Positions 39,540 to 47,023 of a DNA stretch of 50,145 bases are shown here, in pieces (position 1 is the stretch's first letter; every line of letters starts with the position of its first letter). This DNA comes from Oscillospiraceae bacterium. Lineage in GTDB: Bacteria; Bacillota; Clostridia; Oscillospirales; Acutalibacteraceae. Under the pieces are notes generated by a model. That model had not been told where the DNA came from and did no database searches. It saw only the letters and a list, made by a program, of their open reading frames with translations. The stretch is taken from NCBI GenBank assembly GCA_902788995.1, contig CADAMO010000003.1, positions 1 through 50,145 on the forward strand, given 5' to 3'. Position numbers and translations under genes: made by a program.

Positions 39540-39568
39540 AATATACCACAAGATATAGTGGTTGTCAA
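39540..39568 (-). promoter_or_regulatory. Second, distal minus-strand promoter with a dyad in the spacer
   Basis: Minus-strand TTGACA (complement of 39563-39568), 17-nt spacer, TATATT (complement of 39540-39545). The spacer contains ACCAC-AAGATATA-GTGGT (39545-39562), a dyad resembling NrdR-type boxes. It would read toward the small membrane-protein gene. Confidence 0.6.
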
Positions 39569-39732
39569 CGTAATCGACAATCAAAGTCAGAAAGAGACAG
39601 GATTCGTTTATCTTCAAAAAAGCGCGGCGCGATCGCTCAGAGATACCGCTGACCGGAAATCCGGCAGCACCACTCCCCTACGCCCGATCTTTGACGCCTC
39701 GCATCCAACTCCCTGTTTTTCAAAAATAATAG

Positions 39733-39761
39733 TTGACCGGATACGATGAATATAATATAAT
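39733..39761 (+). promoter_or_regulatory. Promoter of the VTT-domain gene
   Basis: TTGACC, 17-nt spacer, TATAAT at 39756-39761. Transcription would begin about 39768, too close to the ATG at 39771 for a normal leader, which supports the TTG start at 39804. Confidence 0.7.
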
Positions 39762-39803
39762 TAAATAAATATGACCTCTATTTCACGAAACGGAGAGATT
39801 GCT

Positions 39804-40607
39804 TTGCCCGAAAAATCGGAAAAAGAAATCTTTATATTGAAGCTGTTCAAGGCTTCGGGAATTGCCTGTTTCATCGCGGCGGCCGCGTTTACCGTGATCG
39901 GCATCATGCTGCGGTTTGATTCGGTTTATAGCCATTATTCCCAGTATCTGGTGGCGCTGGAGCAGCTGGAGCAGAAGGTGGCCGCCCTGCAGACCAAATG
40001 GCTGATCATCATCGTGATCTTTCTGCTGTACCTGCTGCGGGCCCTTTCCGCCATCTACCCCTTTACCATTGTGTTCATCATCTCCGCCATGGTGTTTTCA
40101 CCGGTGGAATCGTTCCTGATCAACACGCTGGGCATGGCGCTGACCTTTGCCATCCGCTACTACACCGGCATTGAAATGGGCGAGGGCTACTGGAACAAAG
40201 TGCTGCGGCGGCACCCCACCATCCACTCCATTGTGGAGGCCAACGGGCGGGGCAACCCCATCGTGCTGCTGGCGCTGCGGGTGGTGCCCTTCTGCCCCCT
40301 CAACACGGTCAGCCACCTGTACGGCACCTTTGAATTCCCCTTCTGGCAGTATATGCTGATCTCCACGGCGGCCGTCATGCCCCGGCTGATCTCCTACTCC
40401 TTTATCGGCAAAAACGTCTACGATCCCCTCTCCTCAAGCTTCATCATCCCGCTGATCGTACTGCTGGCATTCACCGGCTGCGCCCTGTTCTTTGCCCGCA
40501 CGGTGATTCTCGTCACATTGCACATGAGCCGGCGAAGCCGGCGCAACGCGGCGGCAAAGGCGGCCAAAGCCGAAGCGTCGGAAGAGCCCCTGCCCCCGGC
40601 AAACTGA
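39804..40607 (+). CDS. VTT-domain (DedA/SNARE-associated) membrane protein
   Basis: A 267-residue polytopic protein of the VTT (VMP1/TMEM41/DedA) family, linked to lipid scrambling or undecaprenyl-phosphate recycling. After an N-terminal helix and a charged heptad stretch come AIYPFTIVFIISAMVFSP, the re-entrant region, and LLALRVVPFCPLNTVSHLYG, the conserved Arg/Pro block. The tail is basic and Ala-rich. I choose the TTG at 39804: GGAGAG lies 6 nt before it, and the promoter's start point leaves no leader for the ATG at 39771. With GDPD, PAP2, Lgt-like and lipase genes it adds to the lipid theme. Confidence 0.85.
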   Translation: MPEKSEKEIFILKLFKASGIACFIAAAAFTVIGIMLRFDSVYSHYSQYLVALEQLEQKVAALQTKWLIIIVIFLLYLLRALSAIYPFTIVFIISAMVFSPVESFLINTLGMALTFAIRYYTGIEMGEGYWNKVLRRHPTIHSIVEANGRGNPIVLLALRVVPFCPLNTVSHLYGTFEFPFWQYMLISTAAVMPRLISYSFIGKNVYDPLSSSFIIPLIVLLAFTGCALFFARTVILVTLHMSRRSRRNAAAKAAKAEASEEPLPPAN

Positions 40608-40654
40608 TGACAATCACCGCAATCTATACAGTATAAAAAGGAAGGATGTACCCC

Positions 40655-41929
40655 ATGACCATCACGGAAACCAAAAACATGATCTGCGGCGGCGGTATGG
40701 ACGCCCGCCTGACCAAACTCTACGGCGATGCCTCGCTTGACGCCATGAAGGCCCGCTATGCGGAGCTGACCGACCTGTTCGCCGAAAAATTCCCCGGCGC
40801 TGCGGACCTGCGCTTTTTCTCCGCCCCCGGCCGCACGGAGGTCTGCGGCAACCACACGGACCACAATCACGGCAAAGTCATGGCCGCGGCCATCAATCTG
40901 GACGCGGTGGCCTGCGCCGCCAAAACGGACGACCACTACATCCGGGTGTTCTCCAAGGGCTATCCCGGCGACGTCATCGACCTGAACGACCTGACCCCTC
41001 AGGAGAAGGAAAAGGAGAAATCCGCCTCCCTGGTGCGGGGCGTGGCGGCCCGCTTCAAGGAGCTGGGCTACAACGTGGGCGGCTTTGACGCCGTCACCGT
41101 CAACAACGTCCTCAAGGGCTCCGGCATGTCCTCCTCCGCCTCCTTCGAGGTGCTGGTGGGCACCGTGCTCAACTACTTATATAACGACGGCAAGGTCTCC
41201 GCGGTGGAGATCGCGCAGATCGCCCAGTACGCGGAAAACGTCTTCTTCGGCAAGCCCTGCGGCCTGATGGATCAGATGGCCTGCTCCGTGGGCGGCTTCG
41301 TGAAGATCGACTTCGGCGATCCGGGCAAGCCCGTCATCGACCCGGTGAATTTCGATTTTGCTTCCTGCGGCCACTCCCTGTGCATCGTGGATACCCGCGC
41401 CGACCACGCTGACCTGACCTTTGAATACGCCGCCATCCGTGAGGAGATGGAGGCCGTGGCGGGCTTCTTCGGCAAGTCCTGCCTGCGGGAGACGGCAGAG
41501 GCCGACGTGATGGCCAACCTTGCCGCCCTGCGTGAGAAGCTGGGCGAGCGCCCGGTGATGCGCGCCATGCACTTCTATGCGGATAACCGCCGGGTGGACG
41601 CGGAAGCCGAAGCGCTGGCCAAGGGCGACTTCGAGGCCTTCAAGGCGCTGACCATCGCCTCCGGCCGCAGCAGCTATATGTATAACCAGAACGTGTTCGC
41701 CACTTCCATGCCCCAGAGCCAGCCCGTGGCGCTGGCCCTTGCCCTGAGCGAGTATATTCTGGATGGCCGCGGCGCCTGGCGCGTCCACGGCGGCGGTTTT
41801 GCCGGCACCATTCAGGCCTTTGTTCCCGACGACCTGCTGGCGGAATATAAAGAAAAAACAGAAGCCCTCTTCGGGGAAGGCTCCTGCTACGTTCTCGCCA
41901 TCCGTCCCGTGGGCGGCTGCGAAGTGTGA
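40655..41929 (+). CDS. Galactokinase-family GHMP kinase
   Basis: A 424-residue GHMP-superfamily sugar kinase, which phosphorylates galactose or a related sugar at C1. APGRTEVCGNHTDHNHGKVM is the galactokinase signature (usual form GRVNLIGEHTDYN; several positions differ). LKGSGMSSSASFEV is the phosphate-binding loop and HGGGFAGTIQAF the third motif. The altered first signature is common in a Firmicutes branch and leaves the exact sugar open. The ATG at 40655 is 9 nt from GGAAGG; that at 40646 overlaps the site. No galT or galE neighbours were seen. Confidence 0.88.
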   Translation: MTITETKNMICGGGMDARLTKLYGDASLDAMKARYAELTDLFAEKFPGAADLRFFSAPGRTEVCGNHTDHNHGKVMAAAINLDAVACAAKTDDHYIRVFSKGYPGDVIDLNDLTPQEKEKEKSASLVRGVAARFKELGYNVGGFDAVTVNNVLKGSGMSSSASFEVLVGTVLNYLYNDGKVSAVEIAQIAQYAENVFFGKPCGLMDQMACSVGGFVKIDFGDPGKPVIDPVNFDFASCGHSLCIVDTRADHADLTFEYAAIREEMEAVAGFFGKSCLRETAEADVMANLAALREKLGERPVMRAMHFYADNRRVDAEAEALAKGDFEAFKALTIASGRSSYMYNQNVFATSMPQSQPVALALALSEYILDGRGAWRVHGGGFAGTIQAFVPDDLLAEYKEKTEALFGEGSCYVLAIRPVGGCEV

Positions 41930-41943
41930 TCAGCTTTTCGTCG

Positions 41944-41972
41944 CAATGCGGTTCGCCGAAAGGCGGACCGCA
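41944..41972. terminator. Hairpin between convergent genes
   Basis: ATGCGGTtCGCC and GGCGgACCGCAT pair around GAAA. No strong T-run follows on either side, so termination efficiency is uncertain. Confidence 0.45.
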
Positions 41973-42016
41973 TCTCATACAGGACAAAAAAACAGAGACT
42001 TTTCAGCCCCTGCCTG

Positions 42017-42421
42017 TTATTCTGTGATTTTATCCTTCAGATACTTTTCAATTTCCGCAACAAAAAACGCCGCGTCTTCGATCTGCTTTTCGATCTCTTC
42101 TTTTGAGATGATAAAGAAATCGGAATAATCGCTTTCAGTTCGCAGTTCAAAGGCATTTTTGATGATCTCCGACAGCGATTCGTCAAGGATCCCGGTCTTG
42201 ATATAATCCTTTCGAAAAAAGGAGATCACCCCTGAATGGCGTTTGTAATCCTGCCCGTTCAGGATCAGAACGGCCCTTGCGGCGTGAAAGATGGCGTAAT
42301 AGGCACGATTGGCGGCGGTCTCGTACATCTCCTCCGCAAAGCTTTTCCGGGCGTCTTTCAGATCGTTTTTCGCTTTTTCCAGACGGTATCCGGCGAGTGC
42401 GATATTTTCATGCTGCTCCAT
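42017..42421 (-). CDS. HEPN-domain protein (putative toxin of HEPN/MNT pair)
   Basis: A 134-residue all-helical HEPN protein. The segment RAYYAIFHAARAVL carries Arg and His six residues apart, as in the Rx4-6H RNase motif of HEPN toxins. Its gene overlaps the end of the nucleotidyltransferase gene by 14 bp, the usual arrangement of HEPN/MNT modules in which HEPN is the toxic RNase and the nucleotidyltransferase silences it by nucleotidylation. No ribosome binding site is needed beyond the coupling. Whether this pair is an active toxin-antitoxin system or a housekeeping module cannot be told from sequence. Confidence 0.85.
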   Translation of the reverse strand: MEQHENIALAGYRLEKAKNDLKDARKSFAEEMYETAANRAYYAIFHAARAVLILNGQDYKRHSGVISFFRKDYIKTGILDESLSEIIKNAFELRTESDYSDFFIISKEEIEKQIEDAAFFVAEIEKYLKDKITE

Positions 42422-42755
42422 CGATCCGTATCCCGTCCTTCCTTACGTTCTTAAAATACGGCAAAGCGTCTTCCCATTGTGTAAAAGTGCTCAAATCCTG
42501 CAGCTTTATTGACAGCAAAACGTCATGCTTCAGATCCAGCTGATTGGAAAAGGCGTTCACCCGGCGGCGGTATCCGGTCAGCTCTTCCCGATCCATTTTC
42601 ACCAGCGCCATTACGTCGATGTCCGATTCCTCGTCATAGTCGCCGCGGGCGTAGGAGCCGTACAGGATCACGCGGTCAAGCTTTTCCCCGAAAATGTCCC
42701 GCAGCCCCGTGACCGTTTCATTCAGCAATAACTGCAACGTGTTCTTGCTGCACAT
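42408..42755 (-). CDS. Minimal nucleotidyltransferase (MNT) of HEPN/MNT pair
   Basis: A 115-residue minimal nucleotidyltransferase of the DNA-polymerase-beta superfamily. VILYGSYARGDYDEESDIDV holds the Gly-Ser and Asp-x-Asp residues of the active site, intact. In MntA/HepT-type systems such a protein adds nucleotides to the HEPN partner and blocks it. A strong promoter (TTGATT, 17 nt, TATAAT) lies just upstream and the HEPN gene overlaps its 3' end by 14 bp. MITE copy 5 lies on the far side of the promoter. Confidence 0.87.
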   Translation of the reverse strand: MCSKNTLQLLLNETVTGLRDIFGEKLDRVILYGSYARGDYDEESDIDVMALVKMDREELTGYRRRVNAFSNQLDLKHDVLLSIKLQDLSTFTQWEDALPYFKNVRKDGIRIDGAA

Positions 42756-42780
42756 GCCATTTCACCGTCCTTTCTTTATT

Positions 42781-42809
42781 ATTATACCAGACAATCAAAA
42801 TAAAATCAA
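42781..42809 (-). promoter_or_regulatory. Sigma-A promoter of the MNT/HEPN pair
   Basis: Minus-strand TTGATT, 17-nt spacer, TATAAT, about 20 nt from the start codon. Confidence 0.8.
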
Positions 42810-42875
42810 CAGAAAACAGGACTTGCGCCGAAAATGGTATTCACCGGACGGCGAGGACAGGCCTCACGCAGTTAT

Positions 42876-43044
42876 GGTAGTGCGGTGCCTCAGTGCCGCT
42901 CTTCACAGAAGTTGCTTTTTTTGAAACCTGATCACCAGAAAAGCCTTCGTCTCCCCATGGCTGCCCTGATTGTTTACTGTTACCTCATAGTAGTTTATGC
43001 CACGAGCGGCACTGAGGCGCCGCGTTACCTATTGCCTATTGCCT
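42876..43044. repeat. MITE-like element, copy 5, with heptamer cap
   Basis: The 154-bp element (42876-43029) has diverged terminal repeats: left GGTAGTGCGGTGCCTCAG..., right ...CTGAGGCGCCGCGTTACC. End B (AGAAGTTGCTTTTTTTGAAA) is left, end A (read inward, GTGGCATAAACTACTATG) right. Two heptamers, ATTGCCT ATTGCCT (43031-43044), follow in phase. It sits about 60 bp before the mutS2 ribosome binding site, in what should be its promoter region; no clear promoter is visible between element and gene. Confidence 0.82.
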
Positions 43045-43107
43045 GAATCATGCCTTATCTTTTTTCATCTTCTGTCGCTTTATTCTCCCTCAAAGGAGGC
43101 GTTTCCT

Positions 43108-45501
43108 ATGCTCACAAGACACCATAAAGCCTTAGAGCTTGATAAAATCTTAGAAAAACTGGCGGCGCTGACCACCGTCCCGGACGCCCGGGAGCTGGCG
43201 CTGGAGCTGACGCCGGAGACCACCCTCTACGGCGCGCAGACGCTGATCAACCAGACAAACGCCGCCTATCAGCTGCTGTCCAAATACGGCGGTCCCTCCT
43301 TCGGCTCCGTCAAAAACGTCAATTCCGCCCTCTTCCGCGCGTCGGCGGGGGGCATGCTCACCATGCGCGAGCTCCTGGACGTGTGCGAGGTGCTGCGGGT
43401 GATCCGTTCCCTGTACGACTGGCGCTTCAACCAGCCCGGCGCGGACAGCTGCCTGGACGTGTACTTCTCCTCCCTGATCCCCAACCGCCCGCTGGAGGAC
43501 CGCATCGCCACCTCCATCATGAGCGACGAGGAGATGGCCGACCACGCCAGCCGGGAGCTGGCGGATATCCGCCGGAAGATCCGCAACCAGTCCCAGAACA
43601 TCCGGGACAAGCTGGAGGGCATGATCCGCTCCTCCCACTATCAGAAATACTTGCAGGACGCCATCATCACCCAGCGCAACGGCCGCTTCGTGGTGCCCGT
43701 GAAAAACGAGTTCCGGGGCGAGGTGGCGGGCCTTGTCCACGATACCTCCGGCTCCGGCGCCACGGTGTTCATCGAGCCCATGGCGGTGGTGGAGGCCAAC
43801 AACGAGATCCGCATGCTGCAGGGCAAGGAAAAAGAGGAGATCGAGCGCATCCTCACCGAGCTTTCCGCCATGGCGGGGGAGGTAGCCGAGACCGTCAAGC
43901 ACAACTTTGAGAGCATCGTGGAGCTGAACCTGATCTTTGCCAAGGCGCAGCTTGCCTATCAGATGAAGGCCAGCGTGCCCATCCTCAACACGGAGGGCGT
44001 CACCGACCTGAAGCGCGCCCGCCACCCGCTGCTGGACCCGAAAAAGGTGGTGGCGACGGACGTGGACCTGGGCGTCGACTTTGATACGCTGGTCATCACC
44101 GGTCCCAACACCGGCGGCAAGACCGTCTCCATCAAAACGCTGGGGCTGCTCACCCTGATGGCGGCCTGCGGGCTGATGATCCCCGCCGCGGACGAGAGCA
44201 AGGTCTGCATCTACGAAAAGGTCTTCGCCGACATCGGCGACGAGCAGAGCATCGAACAGTCCCTGTCCACCTTCTCCTCCCACATGGTGAACATCGTGGA
44301 CATTCTGAAAGAGAGCGACGAGCACTCGCTGGTGCTGATCGACGAGCTGGGCGCGGGCACCGACCCGGTGGAGGGCGCGGCGCTGGCCATCGCCATCCTG
44401 GAGCGGCTGCACATCAACGGGGCAAAGATCGCCGCCACCACCCACTATGCGGAGCTGAAGGCCTACGCCCTGCAGACCGACCGGGTGGAAAACGGCTGCT
44501 GCGAATTCAACGTGGCGACACTCAAGCCCACCTACCGGCTGCTGATCGGCGTGCCGGGGCGGTCCAACGCCTTCGCCATTTCAGAGCGTTTAGGCATGGA
44601 CCCGGAGCTGATTGCCCGGGCGAAGGAGTTCGTCTCCTCCGAATCCGTCCGGTTCGAGGACGTGATGGACTCGCTGGAACAGTCCCGGCTGGATATGGAA
44701 GCCCAGCAGCGCCGCAGCGAGGACCTGCGGAGAGAATACGAAGCGACGCTGGCGGACGCCAAGCGGAAGCTGGAAGAAGCGGAGACCCTGCGGCAGAAGG
44801 AATATGAAAAGGCCCGGGGCGAGGCCATGAAGATCACGGAAAAGGCCCGGCGGGAGGCCAACGCCCTGCTGCTGGAGGCGGATACCCTGCGCAAGGAGCT
44901 GCGGTCCTCCAAGGACGTCAGCGAGACCGCCCGCAAGGCAAAGCAGAGCATGAAAAAGGCCCTCTCCGAGCTGGACGGAGCCATCGACCCCGTCACCGAC
45001 ACGCTGTATGAGGACGACGATTACGTGCTGCCCCGGGAGCTTGTCGCCGGGGACACGGTGTTCTTTATTGATCTCGGTAAAGAGGCGCAGGTGCTCACCC
45101 CCAAGGACCGGAAGGACAACGTGGAGATCCAGGCGGGCACGGCCCGGATGCGGGTCAACGTCTCCCGCCTGCGGCTGATCGAGAAGAAAAAGCAGCCGCA
45201 AAAGAACACCCCCGCCATCACCCGCAGCGCGGGCACCGAGAGCCGCATGACGGCCTCCGCCGACAGCCGCTGCGACCTGCGGGGCATGACCGTGGACGAG
45301 GCGCTGTTGACGCTGGATTCCTTCATTTCCAGCATGCTGATGGGGGGCCTGAACGAGTTCACGGTGATCCACGGCAAGGGCACCGGCGCCCTGCGGGCCG
45401 CGGTACAGAAGCACTTGAAGGGCAACAAGTTTGTCAAATCCTATCGCCTCGGCACCTACGGCGAGGGCGAAAACGGCGTGACCATCGTGACGCTGAAGTA
45501 G
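43108..45501 (+). CDS. mutS2: Endonuclease MutS2
   Basis: MutS2 is a MutS-like ATPase with a C-terminal Smr nuclease; in Bacillus it acts on collided ribosomes and earlier was tied to suppression of recombination. The 797-residue length is normal. ITGPNTGGKTVSIKTLGL is Walker A, LIDELGAGTDPVEGAALA Walker B. A long charged coiled coil follows (about 510-640), then a KOW-like part and the Smr domain (CDLRGMTVDEAL, TVIHGKGTGALR). The ATG at 43108 follows AAAGGAGG. The stop TAG is shared with the edge of the palindrome cluster that follows. Confidence 0.97.
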   Translation: MLTRHHKALELDKILEKLAALTTVPDARELALELTPETTLYGAQTLINQTNAAYQLLSKYGGPSFGSVKNVNSALFRASAGGMLTMRELLDVCEVLRVIRSLYDWRFNQPGADSCLDVYFSSLIPNRPLEDRIATSIMSDEEMADHASRELADIRRKIRNQSQNIRDKLEGMIRSSHYQKYLQDAIITQRNGRFVVPVKNEFRGEVAGLVHDTSGSGATVFIEPMAVVEANNEIRMLQGKEKEEIERILTELSAMAGEVAETVKHNFESIVELNLIFAKAQLAYQMKASVPILNTEGVTDLKRARHPLLDPKKVVATDVDLGVDFDTLVITGPNTGGKTVSIKTLGLLTLMAACGLMIPAADESKVCIYEKVFADIGDEQSIEQSLSTFSSHMVNIVDILKESDEHSLVLIDELGAGTDPVEGAALAIAILERLHINGAKIAATTHYAELKAYALQTDRVENGCCEFNVATLKPTYRLLIGVPGRSNAFAISERLGMDPELIARAKEFVSSESVRFEDVMDSLEQSRLDMEAQQRRSEDLRREYEATLADAKRKLEEAETLRQKEYEKARGEAMKITEKARREANALLLEADTLRKELRSSKDVSETARKAKQSMKKALSELDGAIDPVTDTLYEDDDYVLPRELVAGDTVFFIDLGKEAQVLTPKDRKDNVEIQAGTARMRVNVSRLRLIEKKKQPQKNTPAITRSAGTESRMTASADSRCDLRGMTVDEALLTLDSFISSMLMGGLNEFTVIHGKGTGALRAAVQKHLKGNKFVKSYRLGTYGEGENGVTIVTLK

Positions 45502-45720
45502 CACGCTGCCTCAGCAGCGTAATAGTGGATAGTGATTAGTGTTTCGTGATAAGTGGTGTAAACACACTGTCATAGCGCGGATCAATGATCCGTCCGCCGC
45601 CGCAGGCGGCGTTATAAATGTAGCACGCTGCCTTGCAGCGTTGCAACGCAGTTCCGTCGTCCGCGTCAGCGGACGCCTGTCAACGCAAAGCGTTGACTGC
45701 CAATATCCCCATATAACCAA
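45499..45720. repeat. Cluster of palindromes and a heptamer array after mutS2
   Basis: GTAGC-edged hairpins occur twice: ACGCTGC-CTCA-GCAGCGT (45503-45520) and ACGCTGC-CTT-GCAGCGT (45625-45641). Between them are five 7-bp units (AGTGGAT, AGTGATT, AGTGTTT, CGTGATA, AGTGGTG; 45524-45558) and CGGATCA-A-TGATCCG (45578-45592), the same hairpin as at 5780. GTCCGC/GCGGAC and TCAACGC/GCGTTGA hairpins close the cluster. Nothing is encoded. Confidence 0.75.
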
Positions 45721-45753
45721 GGGCAGCCGAAGAATTTCTCCGGCTGCCCTTTC
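45721..45753. terminator. Terminator hairpin
   Basis: GGGCAGCCG pairs with CGGCTGCCC (45731-45740 side) around a 10-nt loop; TTTCATTTC follows on the plus strand. It can serve mutS2 and the opposing glycosidase gene. Confidence 0.7.
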
Positions 45754-45756
45754 ATT

Positions 45757-46860
45757 TCATTCCTGCCCGCTTGTCACCAGCAGGGCGTTGAACTCTTTGC
45801 GGATCAGCATGGCGCGGGGGCGGAACAGGTCCGCCGGGCAGTTGTGCAGCGCAAAGCCCTCACTGCCCTTTGTGTAGACGATGGTGGAGCCGCCGCCGTC
45901 CAGATTCAGCGCCCGGTCCGCCCCGAGGCCGAGCATTATTTTGGCGAGGTCCACCAGCGACGCGCCGTTGGAATACTCCGGGATGCGGCCGTCCACCGCC
46001 AGCAGAATGATCCCGCCGTCCTTACGGATACCGGCGGCGGTGCGGGGATGGCGCACGTAGCCGAAGGGCTCCAGCGGGGCGAAGTCGTGGAGTTTGCCGT
46101 CCTTCACGATCAGCTGCAAACCGGCGGCGGCGTGGACCAGCTCCGGCAGCAGGGCAGGACTTTCCGTCAGGTCCGTCAGCACCACCGTCCCGTCCTTTTT
46201 GATCCCGATGAAGGGGCGCGGGCTGTGTTCCCCCGCGATCACCGCGCCGTTTTTCACGCACAGGCCCGAGGGGTGGCAGTCGCCGAACATATCAAAGAAA
46301 TCCGCGTTCATGGCGGCCACGACGTTCACGCCGTTTTTCACCGCCGCGTCGATCATCTCCGGTACCTTCGCCTTGACCTTCGTGGACTGATATCCGTCGC
46401 CGGGGGTGCCAACGTAGAGGGAGGCCAGCCTCGGCTCCACCTCCAGCGTGAACCAGTTGACGGGGCGGCCGTCCTTGTCCTCGCCGGTCCAGCGGGTATA
46501 GACCACGCCTGGGGCCACCCGCTCCCGGTCGCTGCGGATGGCCATCACGCCGTTGTCAGACTGCTTCGCCAGCGCCGCCCGCGTTGCGAACACCGGCTCA
46601 TACCGGAAGGGCAGCGCCGTTTCCGCTTTTCCATTCTTCCGTTTTTTCAGCCGCAGCCGCAGCGTCATGCCGGGGGTAAGAAGCGCTTGCGGCACGTAAA
46701 AGACGTGGGTCTTGCGGTCGTAGGGCTCTTCTATGTTGAACGCGTCGGCAAAGACCTCCCCCGCCGCCTCCAGCGAGACGGTGTAGCAGGGCTTGTCCGT
46801 CTGCACGACAAGCTTGACGGACGTTTCCGTTTTCAGATACGTAATTGACGTGAGCTTCAT
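45757..46860 (-). CDS. Phosphodiester glycosidase family protein (NAGPA domain)
   Basis: A 367-residue protein with the NAGPA domain, whose animal member removes GlcNAc from phosphodiester-linked mannose; bacterial forms are thought to trim glycosyl-phosphodiesters of envelope polymers. VVAAMNADFFDMFGDCHPSG and the C-terminal RALNLDGGGSTIVY are the domain's hallmark blocks. Residues 1-110 are a beta-rich N-terminal part. No signal peptide is visible, unusual for the family and worth noting. The ATG at 46860 follows GGAGGGG; longer frames lack a site. Confidence 0.87.
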   Translation of the reverse strand: MKLTSITYLKTETSVKLVVQTDKPCYTVSLEAAGEVFADAFNIEEPYDRKTHVFYVPQALLTPGMTLRLRLKKRKNGKAETALPFRYEPVFATRAALAKQSDNGVMAIRSDRERVAPGVVYTRWTGEDKDGRPVNWFTLEVEPRLASLYVGTPGDGYQSTKVKAKVPEMIDAAVKNGVNVVAAMNADFFDMFGDCHPSGLCVKNGAVIAGEHSPRPFIGIKKDGTVVLTDLTESPALLPELVHAAAGLQLIVKDGKLHDFAPLEPFGYVRHPRTAAGIRKDGGIILLAVDGRIPEYSNGASLVDLAKIMLGLGADRALNLDGGGSTIVYTKGSEGFALHNCPADLFRPRAMLIRKEFNALLVTSGQE

Positions 46861-46879
46861 GATGATCCCCTCCGGTTTC

Positions 46880-46908
46880 AGTATATCACGGATTATTTTG
46901 ATTGTACA
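46880..46908 (-). promoter_or_regulatory. Possible promoter of the glycosidase gene
   Basis: Minus-strand TGTACA, 17-nt spacer, TATACT. The -35 is weak. Confidence 0.4.
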
Positions 46909-46931
46909 GAAGGTTTTTGCCGACTTTTCTC

Positions 46932-46960
46932 TTGCAATCGGGCGGCGGTTGGCATATAAT
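46932..46960 (+). promoter_or_regulatory. Sigma-A promoter of the Gfo/Idh gene
   Basis: TTGCAA, 17-nt spacer, TATAAT, 63 nt before the start codon. Confidence 0.78.
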
Positions 46961-47023
46961 TTTTGATAGAAACAGTCGAAAAACCGTTTCATATTATTCT
47001 GCATTTTTTCGGAGAAGAAAGCA

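Noticed and set aside
24423-43044. Peptides such as ALRCRATG encoded by the repeat
   Set aside because: They arise from reading the hairpin GCGGCAC-CTCA-GTGCCGC in one frame; no start signals and no conservation of reading frame between copies.
43150-44445. 431-codon minus-strand frame opposite mutS2
   Set aside because: Antisense shadow of a certain gene.
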